This document shows positions 1-8,373 of a stretch of 24,720 nt of DNA, piece after piece. A program made the translations under genes and the position numbers. Source of the DNA: JACQCV01 sp964634555 (GTDB lineage Bacteria; Patescibacteriota; Minisyncoccia; Phycocordibacterales; UBA12445); NCBI GenBank assembly GCA_964634555.1, contig CAZWJJ010000009.1, positions 1 through 24,720 of the forward strand, read 5' to 3'. Under the pieces are notes generated by a model. It was not told the origin of the DNA. It saw only the letters and a list, made by a program, of their open reading frames with translations, and ran no database searches. Positions within the stretch are counted from its first letter, which is position 1, and each line of letters starts with the position of its first letter.

Positions 1-89
1 TGAACTCCCATGCTCAGGATTAACAACAAACAACACGTAATCTCACACTTGTTTATTGTTATAATACATGGCGGTACAGAACATGGAAC

Positions 90-581
90 TTATATAAAAT
101 GTCTGATACCGACTAACGAAGACAATAAAAGGCTTTTTTGAGTCAGGTCGATCAGGCCAAAAAGTTTGTCGCTGATAAAATCCGGCTTAATGATCCAATT
201 GTAAATATCCGACGAAGAAAGATCTATACCTTGCTTAAAGACAAAATATAAAGATAAAATTATCGGAATCTGTATAAACATCAACAAAATTCCCGAAAAT
301 GGATTAACTTCATGCTCTCGATAAAGATCCATAATCTTCATAGCCTGCTCCTGTTGATCTTTGTGCGTCTCCTTAATCTTAGCCATGATCGGCTCAAGCT
401 CTTTCATTTTCTTCTGGGTCTTGATCGTCTTATGAGAGATTGGGACCAAAATCAGGCGCACAATTATAGTTAGCAAGATAACCGCCAGGCCCAAATCGTG
501 ATTAGGAACAATAGAGGTTAAAACGACCAGGGCATTATATAGCGGGCGATGAAAAAAAATCGTATATATAAAACTAAACAT
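90..581 (-). CDS. yidC: YidC/Oxa1-family membrane insertase, C-terminally truncated
   Basis: Inner-membrane insertase that helps proteins into the membrane, alone or with Sec. The 163 residues match the conserved Oxa1 core. A hydrophobic segment lies at about 29-50, followed by a charged cytoplasmic helical hairpin at about 51-90 (KTQKKMKELEPIMAKIKE). A second membrane segment at about 96-118 contains the family-typical run around NPFSGILLMFIQIPI. The start ATG overlaps the rnpA stop by one base, so the two are translationally coupled in the usual rpmH-rnpA-yidC order. Family members normally continue for two more transmembrane segments. Here the frame stops soon after LTQKSLLL, and none of the three minus-strand frames in the remaining 89 bases restores YidC-like sequence. 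It could be a real short form, a frameshift or deletion, or an assembly break near the window edge. The family call is firm; the intactness is not. Confidence 0.85.
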   Translation of the reverse strand: MFSFIYTIFFHRPLYNALVVLTSIVPNHDLGLAVILLTIIVRLILVPISHKTIKTQKKMKELEPIMAKIKETHKDQQEQAMKIMDLYREHEVNPFSGILLMFIQIPIILSLYFVFKQGIDLSSSDIYNWIIKPDFISDKLFGLIDLTQKSLLLSSLVGIRHFI

Positions 582-928
582 TATAATAATTTTGCCTTTG
601 TTAATAAATCAATAATCTCTTTTTCCAAGTCAATATATTCCATTTTATCAGAGCCAGTCTTAAAGAAAAATGCGCATATAAACGGCGTCCTTGTTTGTGA
701 TGAAAGTTTTCTAACAATAGCTCGGCCGCGGCGTTTTAATAAATTTCGAGTAACAGCCAGTTTTGAAACTTTAGATGAGACAACAAAAGCGTACAAATTT
801 TTCTGCTGTTTTTCATTGCTTTTTAAAGGCAAAAAACGCAAAAAAAGATGCTCTATATGAACATTTTGCCCTTCTTTTAAGAGAGTTTGAAATTGAGCCT
901 TACTAACTCTCTGCTCTTGCGAGAACAT
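581..928 (-). CDS. rnpA: Ribonuclease P protein component
   Basis: Protein subunit of RNase P, which with the catalytic RNA removes 5' leaders from pre-tRNAs. The 115 residues are the normal family length. The diagnostic RNR-type block is visible at about residues 48-74: FVVSSKVSKLAVTRNLLKRR, followed by a basic helix. The gene sits between rpmH (20-bp gap upstream) and yidC (1-base overlap downstream), the classical bacterial arrangement beside oriC. There is no Shine-Dalgarno sequence upstream of the ATG. I saw no rnpB (RNase P RNA) in this window: the conserved P4 sequence is absent. Confidence 0.95.
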   Translation of the reverse strand: MFSQEQRVSKAQFQTLLKEGQNVHIEHLFLRFLPLKSNEKQQKNLYAFVVSSKVSKLAVTRNLLKRRGRAIVRKLSSQTRTPFICAFFFKTGSDKMEYIDLEKEIIDLLTKAKLL

Positions 929-948
929 AAGGCTGGATACGATATAGA

Positions 949-1083
949 TTAAACAGTTAATTTACTTCTGCCTTTTCTTCTTCTATTTGCTGTAACTTTT
1001 TTACCGCCAGGAGTCCGCTTTCTGACTAAAAAGCCGTGAGTCTTTGCTCGCTTTCTTTTTTTAGGATTGTATGTTTTTGACAT
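949..1083 (-). CDS. rpmH: 50S ribosomal protein L34
   Basis: A 44-residue, very basic protein of the large ribosomal subunit. I translated it from the minus strand between rnpA and dnaA. It begins MSKTYNPKKRKRAKTHGF and ends RRRKGRSKLTV, matching the L34 pattern (TYQPSKRKR-x-THGF ... RRxKGRxxLxV). Length and position are exactly those of L34 at bacterial origins. A possible minus-strand promoter (TTGCCT at 1113-1118, TATAGA at 1092-1097, 15-bp spacer) would start transcription within a couple of bases of the ATG, implying a nearly leaderless mRNA. That part is inference. Confidence 0.96.
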   Translation of the reverse strand: MSKTYNPKKRKRAKTHGFLVRKRTPGGKKVTANRRRKGRSKLTV

Positions 1084-1131
1084 AACTGAAGTCTATAATA
1101 AAAAAGACGCAAAGGCAAGACATTACTTATC

Positions 1132-1140
1132 TTATCCACA
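1132..1140 (+). promoter_or_regulatory. DnaA box upstream of dnaA
   Basis: TTATCCACA is a perfect match to the DnaA-box consensus TTWTNCACA. It lies in the rpmH-dnaA spacer, about 43-51 bp upstream of the predicted dnaA -35 element, so it may serve autoregulation, origin function or both. Confidence 0.75.
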
Positions 1141-1182
1141 AATAATCCACCTCTTATTAACAGCTCTTCTGGTTTATTTTGT

Positions 1183-1211
1183 TTGTCGATTACAAAAAAC
1201 AACTCTATAAT
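1183..1211 (+). promoter_or_regulatory. Predicted sigma70-type promoter of dnaA
   Basis: TTGTCG at 1183-1188 and TATAAT at 1206-1211 are separated by 17 bp. The predicted transcription start at about 1218 lies upstream of both candidate dnaA start codons (GTG 1233, ATG 1269). Confidence 0.65.
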
Positions 1212-1268
1212 TAGCTTAATCTTTCTTGGCAAGTGGTTTATTTCAAAAATAAATACTACACTAATACC

Positions 1269-2663
1269 ATGCTCGATAATAAAAAACTGTGGTCCGATTC
1301 GATAGTTGAGATAGAGCTGGGAATTTCTCGGGCAAATTTTGCTACATGGTTTAAAAATACCTATATATCAAAACAGGAAGATGGGGTAGTTTTTTTGGCA
1401 GTACCAAATGCTTTCGTTAAAGACTGGCTTTTAAATAAATATCACAAATTCATATTAAAAGCCCTACGAAATATCTCACCGAATATTCGCGGTATTGAGT
1501 ATACAATTCAAAAAGAAGGGGATCAAGAGCGAGAAAGCCGCTCACAACCAACAGAAAAGACTCCTATTAACAATCAGTTAAAATTAAACGAGCTTTATAT
1601 TAATAAAGACGATAATCTCAATCCTAAATACATTTTCGACACCTTTGTTGTAGGTTCTTTTAATGATCTAGCACACGCAGCCGCTCAAGCTGTTATAAAA
1701 AACCTCGGAACGACCTATAATCCCTTGTACATCTACGGCGGAACAGGTCTTGGTAAAACACACTTACTTCAGTCTGTCGGTAACTATTTAAAAAATCAGG
1801 CTGGCAAAAAAGTTTTTTATCTAACTTCTGATAAATATATCACTGAGATAATTGATTCAATCAGAAATAGCACCATAAATGTTATTAAAGATAAATACAA
1901 AAAATACGACCTGCTTATAATCGATGACATCCAGATGTTTTCACAGAAAGAAAAGTGCCAAGAGGAGCTGTTTCATCTATTTAACGCGTTAAATGACAAT
2001 AATAAGCAGGTGATCTTCTCCTCAGACAAACCTCCAAGGCAAATATCAAACATTGAAGACAGGCTACGTTCACGATTCGAAGGCGGAATGGTAATTGAAG
2101 TTTCTAAGCCGGAATACGAATCGCGCGTTGCTATTCTTAAATCAAAATTAAAATCAATCAGCTTCTATCTACCTAATGAAACTGTCGACTATATCGCCAC
2201 AAATATCTTAGACAATGTTCGTGAGCTAGAAGGTGTTCTAAATACAATCATCTGCCAATCCCAACTTAAAAATAAAGAACTAAATATTAATGAGATCAAG
2301 CAACTCATTAAAAATAGCTCAAAACAAAAAAAAGCTGTTTCAATAAAAGATGTTTTAAGGGCAGTTTGCGAATTTTACAACATTGATGAAAAATCTCTAT
2401 ACGAAAAAACTCGCAGAAAAGAAGTTGTTAAGCCGCGGCAGGTTGCTATGTACATCTTGAGACAGGATTTTAATACCTCTTACCCGTATATTGGCCAGAA
2501 ACTCGGCGGCCGAGATCATACAACAGTAATCCACGCCTGCGAGAAAATAAAATCGTCCATAAAAAGCAGTCCGGTGTTAGAGCAGGAGATAGAGCATATA
2601 AAAAATTCCATTTATAATGGTCAAGCAGTAGTCGGTGCAACAATCGTTGAAGATGTTGATTAA
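1269..2663 (+). CDS. dnaA: Chromosomal replication initiator protein DnaA
   Basis: AAA+ initiator that binds DnaA boxes, melts the origin and recruits the helicase. I place the start at the ATG at 1269, giving 464 residues beginning MLDNKKLWSDSIVEIEL. This aligns with the usual DnaA N-terminus. The longer GTG start at 1233 would add 12 residues of non-family sequence. Domain I is at about 1-75, followed by a variable linker. The AAA+ core has Walker A GGTGLGKT at about 157-164, Walker B LLIIDD ending at about 220, and a downstream RLRSRF arginine motif. Domain IV carries the DNA-binding signature GGRDHTTV at about 413-420. Length is typical. The gene is followed by the AT-rich origin spacer and dnaN. 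Confidence 0.97.
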   Translation: MLDNKKLWSDSIVEIELGISRANFATWFKNTYISKQEDGVVFLAVPNAFVKDWLLNKYHKFILKALRNISPNIRGIEYTIQKEGDQERESRSQPTEKTPINNQLKLNELYINKDDNLNPKYIFDTFVVGSFNDLAHAAAQAVIKNLGTTYNPLYIYGGTGLGKTHLLQSVGNYLKNQAGKKVFYLTSDKYITEIIDSIRNSTINVIKDKYKKYDLLIIDDIQMFSQKEKCQEELFHLFNALNDNNKQVIFSSDKPPRQISNIEDRLRSRFEGGMVIEVSKPEYESRVAILKSKLKSISFYLPNETVDYIATNILDNVRELEGVLNTIICQSQLKNKELNINEIKQLIKNSSKQKKAVSIKDVLRAVCEFYNIDEKSLYEKTRRKEVVKPRQVAMYILRQDFNTSYPYIGQKLGGRDHTTVIHACEKIKSSIKSSPVLEQEIEHIKNSIYNGQAVVGATIVEDVD

Positions 2664-2903
2664 TCTGTTAGTATCCTGTGAATAAATATGTTCAAAAGTC
2701 AGGGATAAAAAGTTGAATATTTAAAAGTAAACATGTGCAGACAAAGTTATTCAAAACAATTCCAGTCTCTAAGCAAAAGTTTTCCCCAGACAAAATGCAA
2801 AAATAACCTTTATATAACCTACTTATTTGAAAGTTACCAACATATACACAGTCCTAATAACAAAAATAATATATTTAAATAAATAAAATATTAATAATTA
2901 CTT
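2664..2903 (+). other. Predicted oriC in the dnaA-dnaN spacer
   Basis: This 240-bp gap has no ORF and strong AT bias. It holds a perfect DnaA box on the minus strand (TTATTCACA, 2677-2685). One-mismatch boxes on the plus strand are TTATTCAAA (2747-2755), TTTTCCCCA (2780-2788) and ATATACACA (2842-2850). From about 2855 to 2900 the sequence is almost pure A/T, as expected for a DNA unwinding element, and it directly abuts dnaN. Position between dnaA and dnaN is a common bacterial oriC arrangement. No computed skew supports this; it rests on motifs and context. Confidence 0.75.
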
Positions 2904-4004
2904 ATGAAAGTAGAATGTGGAAAAGATAAGTTACGAGAATGTGTTACAGCTGTTGGTAAAATAGCTTCTAGGAATTTATCTTTACCGATTCTAGAATCAA
3001 TTCTTATTGAAACAAAAGATAAGAGCCTGATTCTGAAAGCGACAAATTTAGATGTCGGGCTTGAGATTAAAATGCCAGCTAAGGTTGACCGACATGGTTC
3101 TATTGCTTTGCCTGCCGACATTTTAAATTCTTTTTTGTCGGGCTTGAATAAGGATCAGGTAATAAAGATCGAGTTGATAAATAATAATCTCTCGATCTCG
3201 ACCCCGCATAACTCTACAGTTATTAAGGGTTTTGCGATCGATGATTTTCCGAATATTCCAAAGATCGATAAAGATGATCTACTGTCAATTGAGGCTGATA
3301 AGCTGGTGTTAGGTATTAGATCGGTTATTTATTCTGCCGCATTATCTGATATGAAGCCGGAGATCTCGTCAGTTTATATGTATACTGATAGTGATGAATT
3401 GATATTTGTCGCTACTGATTCGTTTAGGCTGGCTGAAAAACGGTTTAAAAATCCCGATCTCGGTAAAAAGATGTCTTTAATAATACCAGTTAAGAATGCT
3501 GCAGAGATCGCTAGAATTTTTGATCAGAGCCATGATATATTAGAGATCCATTTTAATAAGAATCAGTTGTCGATTCTGTCGCCGACAATATATTTTACCT
3601 CTAGGGTTGTTGGGGGGATTTTTCCGGATTACAGACAGATTATTCCGAAGGATAAAAAGACCGAAGTTGTGGTTTTAAAAAAAGATCTGATTGATTCCAT
3701 AAAGATATCAAATATTTTTTCCGATAAATTCAATCAGATTAATATCAAGATTAATCCGGATGATGCTCTTTTTGAAATAAGTTCAAAGAATCAGGATAGG
3801 GGTGAAAGTGCTACTATTGTGCCGGCGACTCTCGAGGGGGAGAACGTTGATGTGACAGTGAATGCTAAGTATATTTTAGACTGTTTACAGTCGATCATTT
3901 CGGACAGTGTTCATATTGTTTTTAATGGCTCGAATAAGGCTATTAAAATAAAAGGTATTGGAGAGGATTCGTTTCTTTATTTATTGATGCCGATGAATCT
4001 CTAG
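2904..4004 (+). CDS. dnaN: DNA polymerase III beta subunit (sliding clamp)
   Basis: Ring-forming processivity clamp that tethers replicative polymerase and repair enzymes to DNA. The 366 residues are the normal length for three tandem clamp folds of about 120 residues each. Family landmarks are the N-terminal MKVECGKDKLRECVTAVGKI, the LPILESILIE segment at about 28-37, the FVATDSFRLAEKR motif at about 166-178, and the C-terminal YLLMPMNL. The terminal LMPMNL corresponds to the classic LMPMRL ending that lines the partner-binding cleft. It begins directly after the AT-rich origin spacer with no Shine-Dalgarno sequence. A small gene follows 6 bp downstream. Confidence 0.97.
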   Translation: MKVECGKDKLRECVTAVGKIASRNLSLPILESILIETKDKSLILKATNLDVGLEIKMPAKVDRHGSIALPADILNSFLSGLNKDQVIKIELINNNLSISTPHNSTVIKGFAIDDFPNIPKIDKDDLLSIEADKLVLGIRSVIYSAALSDMKPEISSVYMYTDSDELIFVATDSFRLAEKRFKNPDLGKKMSLIIPVKNAAEIARIFDQSHDILEIHFNKNQLSILSPTIYFTSRVVGGIFPDYRQIIPKDKKTEVVVLKKDLIDSIKISNIFSDKFNQINIKINPDDALFEISSKNQDRGESATIVPATLEGENVDVTVNAKYILDCLQSIISDSVHIVFNGSNKAIKIKGIGEDSFLYLLMPMNL

Positions 4005-4010
4005 AAATTA

Positions 4011-4268
4011 ATGCAAAAGATCAACGATCTTCTGGGTAAATATAAGAAGCTCGCTATTCCTAACGAAGATTTGCGAAAAAAAATTTCCGATATTATTTTT
4101 GAGGAGTTGAAGTTGGAGATAGATTTCAAAAATGTTAGCATTAAAAATTCCATCGCCTACATTAAATGTGAAAGTATAGAGAGAAGCGAAATTTTTTTGA
4201 AAAAGAAAAAAATTTTAAACAAAATCGCCGACTCCAGACTTACGCCAAAGATTGCAGATATTAGATAG
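4011..4268 (+). CDS. Small basic protein downstream of dnaN, possibly DciA/DUF721-like
   Basis: An 85-residue protein starting 6 bp after dnaN and so almost certainly co-transcribed with it. It is rich in Lys and Ile. A predicted helical N-terminus is followed by the segment SIAYIKCESIERSEIFLKKKKILNKI at about 46-71, a short strand followed by a charged helix. That layout resembles the DUF721/DciA helicase-loader fold, which often sits near dnaA/dnaN. The resemblance is by eye only and the protein is shorter than typical members. Its last 8 bases overlap the 3' end of the convergent PBP gene, so the two transcripts are antisense at their ends. Function is unproven. Confidence 0.5.
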   Translation: MQKINDLLGKYKKLAIPNEDLRKKISDIIFEELKLEIDFKNVSIKNSIAYIKCESIERSEIFLKKKKILNKIADSRLTPKIADIR

Positions 4269-6795
4269 AGAGATTGAGTGTAGTGTCTGCTTCAGCTTTA
4301 TTCATAACAGAATCATATACTACAACATGGATAGTGTTAGTAGTTTTGATACCTGGAATTTCCGATGGTATAAAGTAAAATTCGAAAGGATTATTCTTGG
4401 CCGATCCAAGATATACATCATTAAGGAAGAAATCTACTTGTGAGAGTGGGAAACGGCTGACATTTTGAAGTTGAATTGCTATGCGCTGTTTTGGATTGTA
4501 GATTGTTGTTTGGTTTGGGCTAATAAAGTTGATTTTAGGGGCAAAATTTGCGCCATGGATATCATCAACGGCTTTGGGTATCACATCAGCAGTTTCATTT
4601 GTAATATTATTATCCTTGGCCCATTTTTGAGTGGCGGCTTCCCAAAGGATAAATTGTGGGTCATTAGTTGGATCTGAGGGGACTGCACCTGTTGGATTGC
4701 TTTTATCTATCCAGAAAAGTTCAGAGTGAATATTTCGCACAACTTTTGTTTGGAGCATCTCTGTAGGGGTATCAGAAGTGGCGAGTTTTCCGGATGCTTT
4801 ATCTATCTGATATGTTTGACCTCCGTCCCAGAATCCATTCAGAAACGGATTTATAGAGTAATGAATTGTCGTGTCCGGATTGATGAATTTTTCTGTCGGT
4901 AGATTTGCGGCCGCGAATTTTAGAAATTCAGTCCACATTGGTAGGGCGATATAGCCGGATGTTTTTTTGACCATTGGTGTGTTGTCATTATTTCCAGCCC
5001 AGACTCCAATGGCTAGATTCGGCATATAGCCAACTACCCAGGCGTCACGAAAATCGTTGGTTGTACCGGTTTTTATTGCAATCTGTCGGCCGGGAATATC
5101 AATTGGCGAATATTCTCCAAAAAGCGGTGTTCGAGCGTTTGTATCTGAAAGAACACTGTTAATAAGTCGAGCTGTGTTTTCTGGCAAAACTCGCGCTGGT
5201 GAATTAGTCGATTCTTCAACAGTGTTGCCATCTTTATCCTCAATTTTTTTGATTATTTGGTAAGGGTTTCTAATCCCGTCATTGGCAAAAACTGAATAGG
5301 CGCTAGTCATATCCAATAGAGAAACTTCGCCGCCGCCGAGTACCAAGGTTAATCCATATCTTTGCGGATCATTTAGACCTTTTACTCCCATATTTCTGGC
5401 AGTCTGAATTGAGTCATTTATACCAACAAGATACAGAAGTTTGATAGCTGGAATATTCCTAGATTGAGCTAGAGCGTTTCTTAGAGTGATTGGCCCTACA
5501 AATTGACCATCATAATTCACTGGTTGATAGCAGTCTGACTCTTTAGCGGTTGGTGTTAAGGGTTTACCATCAGGGGAGCAGGTTGTTTGGAATTGAGTTT
5601 GAAGATCAAGTAGGGTTGTTGTCGGTAAATAACCTTTGTTAAATGCTGTCGCATAAACAAAAGGCTTGAAGGAAGATCCTGGCTGTCTGTGTGCAGTTGT
5701 AACATTAAAATTACCGTCGTTGGCAGTGTCGAAATAGTTCCTAGAGCCGACCATTACCAAAACCTCACCGGTTTTAGGATCAATTGCGACCATGCCGGCA
5801 TTTTTGGCGCTGAATTTTGTTTCATTTTGAGCGGCATATTTAGCAACTGTTTCTTCCGCTTTCTGTTCAAGTGTCCAATCGAGGGTTGTCGTAACCTTTA
5901 GTCCATTAGTCTCGATATAGTCTGCACCGTATTTATCTTCGAGATAGGCTTTTACATATTCTACAAAGTGCGGCGCTTTTATCCCCTCGGTTTGTTTTGG
6001 TAAAAAAGTAACAACCTCTTTTTTGGCCGCTTCGGATTCGGTGTGCGTAATAAAACCGAGCGAAACCATTTTGTCCAAAACGAGATTTTTTCTTTCTGTT
6101 AATTTAGGAATGTTTGTGCCATAAGGGGAGTAAAAACTTGGCGCGTTTGGAATAGCTGCCATATAGGCCGCCTGTGCTAAAGTGAGATCTTTTACATCTT
6201 TGCCATAAAATTGTTGGCTGGCATCCTCTGCACCGTAAATTGATCCACCATAGGGAATTTCATTCAAATAAAGATTTAAGATCTCATCTTTACCCATAGT
6301 TTGCTCTAATTTAAGTGCCAAGATTATCTCTTTTATCTTTCGGGAGAAATTCTTATCTGATGTTAAGAGAGCATTTTTAATAACTTGTTGAGTAATTGTT
6401 GAACCGCCTTGTTTGATCGAGCCGGACTGGAGGTTGATCAGTGCCGAACGGATCATAGAGCCAAACTCTACGCCGTGATGTGTGTAGAAGTTGGCGTCTT
6501 CAATGGCGACGGTTGCGTTCTTTAAATAAGGTGAAATGTCGGCTGAGGAAACAACTTTTCTTGTTACACCTTGATGGATATCATAGAGCAAAATGGTGCC
6601 GGTACGATCATATATCTTTGTTGATTCTGAAACTTTTCTTTGTTCTAATTCTTTAAAATCTGGGATTTGCAGGGTCGAAAGCCAGAGAACTATCAAGCCG
6701 GAAACAACTAGAAAAATGATTAATAAAACACGCAATAAATTGGCGAAGGAATGAAGTCCGGTGGTTTTTTTGAGAACTTTATGTAATTTACTCAT
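4261..6795 (-). CDS. Class A penicillin-binding protein (PBP1A-type, bifunctional)
   Basis: Membrane-anchored peptidoglycan synthase with glycosyltransferase and transpeptidase activities. I choose the ATG at 6795 (844 residues, MSKLHKVLKK). The frame is open to 6945, but that extension reads through an interspersed repeat. A membrane anchor lies at about 18-40. The GT51 domain has catalytic Glu99 in AIEDANFYTHHGV and GGSTITQQ at about 130-137. The transpeptidase has SxxK at 374-377 (SSFK), SRN at 445-447 and KTGT at 575-578. The C-terminal region of about 150 residues looks like an Ig-like beta domain (KQRIAIQLQNVSRFPLSQVDFFL). All catalytic motifs are intact. It is monocistronic here and converges on the dnaN operon. 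Confidence 0.95.
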   Translation of the reverse strand: MSKLHKVLKKTTGLHSFANLLRVLLIIFLVVSGLIVLWLSTLQIPDFKELEQRKVSESTKIYDRTGTILLYDIHQGVTRKVVSSADISPYLKNATVAIEDANFYTHHGVEFGSMIRSALINLQSGSIKQGGSTITQQVIKNALLTSDKNFSRKIKEIILALKLEQTMGKDEILNLYLNEIPYGGSIYGAEDASQQFYGKDVKDLTLAQAAYMAAIPNAPSFYSPYGTNIPKLTERKNLVLDKMVSLGFITHTESEAAKKEVVTFLPKQTEGIKAPHFVEYVKAYLEDKYGADYIETNGLKVTTTLDWTLEQKAEETVAKYAAQNETKFSAKNAGMVAIDPKTGEVLVMVGSRNYFDTANDGNFNVTTAHRQPGSSFKPFVYATAFNKGYLPTTTLLDLQTQFQTTCSPDGKPLTPTAKESDCYQPVNYDGQFVGPITLRNALAQSRNIPAIKLLYLVGINDSIQTARNMGVKGLNDPQRYGLTLVLGGGEVSLLDMTSAYSVFANDGIRNPYQIIKKIEDKDGNTVEESTNSPARVLPENTARLINSVLSDTNARTPLFGEYSPIDIPGRQIAIKTGTTNDFRDAWVVGYMPNLAIGVWAGNNDNTPMVKKTSGYIALPMWTEFLKFAAANLPTEKFINPDTTIHYSINPFLNGFWDGGQTYQIDKASGKLATSDTPTEMLQTKVVRNIHSELFWIDKSNPTGAVPSDPTNDPQFILWEAATQKWAKDNNITNETADVIPKAVDDIHGANFAPKINFISPNQTTIYNPKQRIAIQLQNVSRFPLSQVDFFLNDVYLGSAKNNPFEFYFIPSEIPGIKTTNTIHVVVYDSVMNKAEADTTLNLSI

Positions 6796-6865
6796 TAGTA
6801 AAACAATACCATAAAATAGTTGACTTGAAAACGTTCTATAGAGGGTAAAATAAATGCTATCCAAG

Positions 6866-6952
6866 GTCATTGCGAGCGACCGTAGGAGTGTGGCAATCTC
6901 CGTCAATTGACTATAAGAGATTGCTTCGTAGTATACTCCTCGCAATGACAGC
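6866..6952. repeat. Interspersed nested inverted repeat, copy A
   Basis: Perfect 11-bp outer arms GTCATTGCGAG (6866-6876) and CTCGCAATGAC (6939-6949) enclose inner arms GCAATCTC (6893-6900) and GAGATTGC (6917-6924). The same words recur at 19142-19195, 19258-19291 and 23900-23974. This is a MITE/REP-like dispersed element, here lying just upstream of the PBP start. Confidence 0.8.
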
Positions 6953-6992
6953 TTAGATTATTTTGTTATAAATTCCTCACAAAAACGATTTG

Positions 6993-7046
6993 GTGTCATT
7001 GCAAGCTGTTCGTAATCTGTGTTAATAGGGCAAAGAGATTACCTTA
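6993..7046. repeat. Degenerate relic of the same interspersed repeat, copy B
   Basis: GTGTCATTGCAAGCTGTTCG followed about 25 bp on by GAGATTACC resembles a decayed copy of the 6866-6952 element. The arms no longer pair well. Confidence 0.4.
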
Positions 7047-7130
7047 TTATAATTTCTCCCAACAATATAGAAATTCTCCGGCGGAGGGGAGGATATTTTT
7101 AATTTGATCGAAGTATGTTAAATTAAATAA

Positions 7131-8333
7131 ATGAAAATCGATACTAGTGAGGATAAAATTGAAGAAATATTGACTCGTTCGGTTGAAGAGATTTTACCGA
7201 CAAGAGATGGCTTGAAGGAGGCGCTAACGTCTGGCAGGCGTTTGAGAGTGTATATCGGAACAGATGCGACTGGCACATCTCTTCATATAGGACATGCGAC
7301 TAACTATATGATTTTGGAAAAGATGCGGCAGTTGGGACACGAAGTTATTTTTTTGGTGGGGGATTTTACTGCGCGAATTGGAGATCCGACTGATAAAGGA
7401 GATATTGCCCGTAAACAACTCACTCGCGAGCAGGTTATGGAAAATGTTAAAACTTGGATCGATCAGATTAAGCCCGTCATTGATGTCTATAATAAAGAAA
7501 ATCCGGTAAAGATTCTTTATAATCACGAATGGCTTTCGGCACTTAAGCTGGAAAATATTTTAGACTTGGCTTCAAATTTCACTGTTCAGCAGATGATCGA
7601 GCGCGATATGTTTCAGGCGAGGATCAATAATAGAAAACCTCTATATTTGCATGAGCTTTTTTATCCCCTGATGCAAGGTTATGATTCTGTTGCTATGGAC
7701 GTTGATATTGAATTGTGCGGACGCGATCAGAAGTTTAATGCTTTAGCTGGCCGTACACTTTTGCGAAAATTAAAGAATAAGGAAAAGTTTGTTTTTATTA
7801 CCAAACTATTAGAGAATCCGAAGACTGGAGAAAAGATGATGTCTAAGTCTATGGGTACCGGTGTATTTTTGGATTTTGATGCCAATAAAATGTATGGCGC
7901 AATTATGTCTCAGCCGGATGAAAATATGAGACAGCTTTTTGTGGATTGTACAAAGCTCACAATGCAGGAGATTGAAGAGATTTTAAAGGCGGAAAGTCCT
8001 CGAGATGCTAAGATGAGATTAGCTAAGGAGATAACCGCGATCTATCACGGCGATGACGCTGCCGGTTTCGCTGAAGAACAGTTTGTAAAAGTTTTTCAGA
8101 AAAAAGATCTGCCAGATGAGATCATTTCTGTTTTTGCTAGTGAGGATGAACTATTGGTAGATGCCTTGATTGCAAACAAGGTTGTTAAGTCCAAAACCGA
8201 ATATCGAAGATTGGTTGATGAGGGGGCTGTAAATCTGAATGATCAAAAGATCAGTGACCCGTCGATAAAGATCGGATCAGGCGGCATATTTAAGATAGGT
8301 AAAAAGAGATTCATAAAAATAGTTTCAAAATAG
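7131..8333 (+). CDS. tyrS: Tyrosyl-tRNA synthetase
   Basis: Class I aminoacyl-tRNA synthetase that charges tRNA-Tyr. The 400 residues are normal length. The nucleotide-binding HIGH motif is HIGH at 52-55. The second signature is KMMSKS at 225-230 (GEKMMSKSMG). The block GDFTARIGDPTDK at about 77-89 is typical of the bacterial TyrRS family. A C-terminal S4 RNA-binding domain covers about 335-400 (VDALIANKVVKSKTEYRRLVDEGAVNLND). There is no Shine-Dalgarno sequence. An extended -10-like TGTTAAATT ends 6 bp before the ATG, so transcription may begin at or next to the start codon. A strong intrinsic terminator follows immediately. Confidence 0.97.
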   Translation: MKIDTSEDKIEEILTRSVEEILPTRDGLKEALTSGRRLRVYIGTDATGTSLHIGHATNYMILEKMRQLGHEVIFLVGDFTARIGDPTDKGDIARKQLTREQVMENVKTWIDQIKPVIDVYNKENPVKILYNHEWLSALKLENILDLASNFTVQQMIERDMFQARINNRKPLYLHELFYPLMQGYDSVAMDVDIELCGRDQKFNALAGRTLLRKLKNKEKFVFITKLLENPKTGEKMMSKSMGTGVFLDFDANKMYGAIMSQPDENMRQLFVDCTKLTMQEIEEILKAESPRDAKMRLAKEITAIYHGDDAAGFAEEQFVKVFQKKDLPDEIISVFASEDELLVDALIANKVVKSKTEYRRLVDEGAVNLNDQKISDPSIKIGSGGIFKIGKKRFIKIVSK

Positions 8334-8334
8334 T

Positions 8335-8361
8335 AAAAATCCCCTCGTAAGGGGATTTTTT
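8335..8361 (+). terminator. Rho-independent terminator after tyrS
   Basis: AAAAATCCCC, TCGTAA loop, GGGGATTTTTT: a perfect hairpin with a T-run. The A-run on the other side lets it work for the convergent minus-strand gene at 8374-8517 too. Confidence 0.9.
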
Positions 8362-8373
8362 GTTTATTTAAAT

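Noticed and set aside
1026..1232. Minus-strand ORF of 68 residues upstream of dnaA
   Set aside because: It overlaps rpmH, the dnaA promoter and a DnaA box, and its product resembles no family. Chance ORF in AT-rich DNA.
6796..6945. N-terminal extension of the PBP gene to 6945
   Set aside because: The extra 50 residues come mostly from the interspersed repeat. The ATG at 6795 directly precedes a normal anchor.
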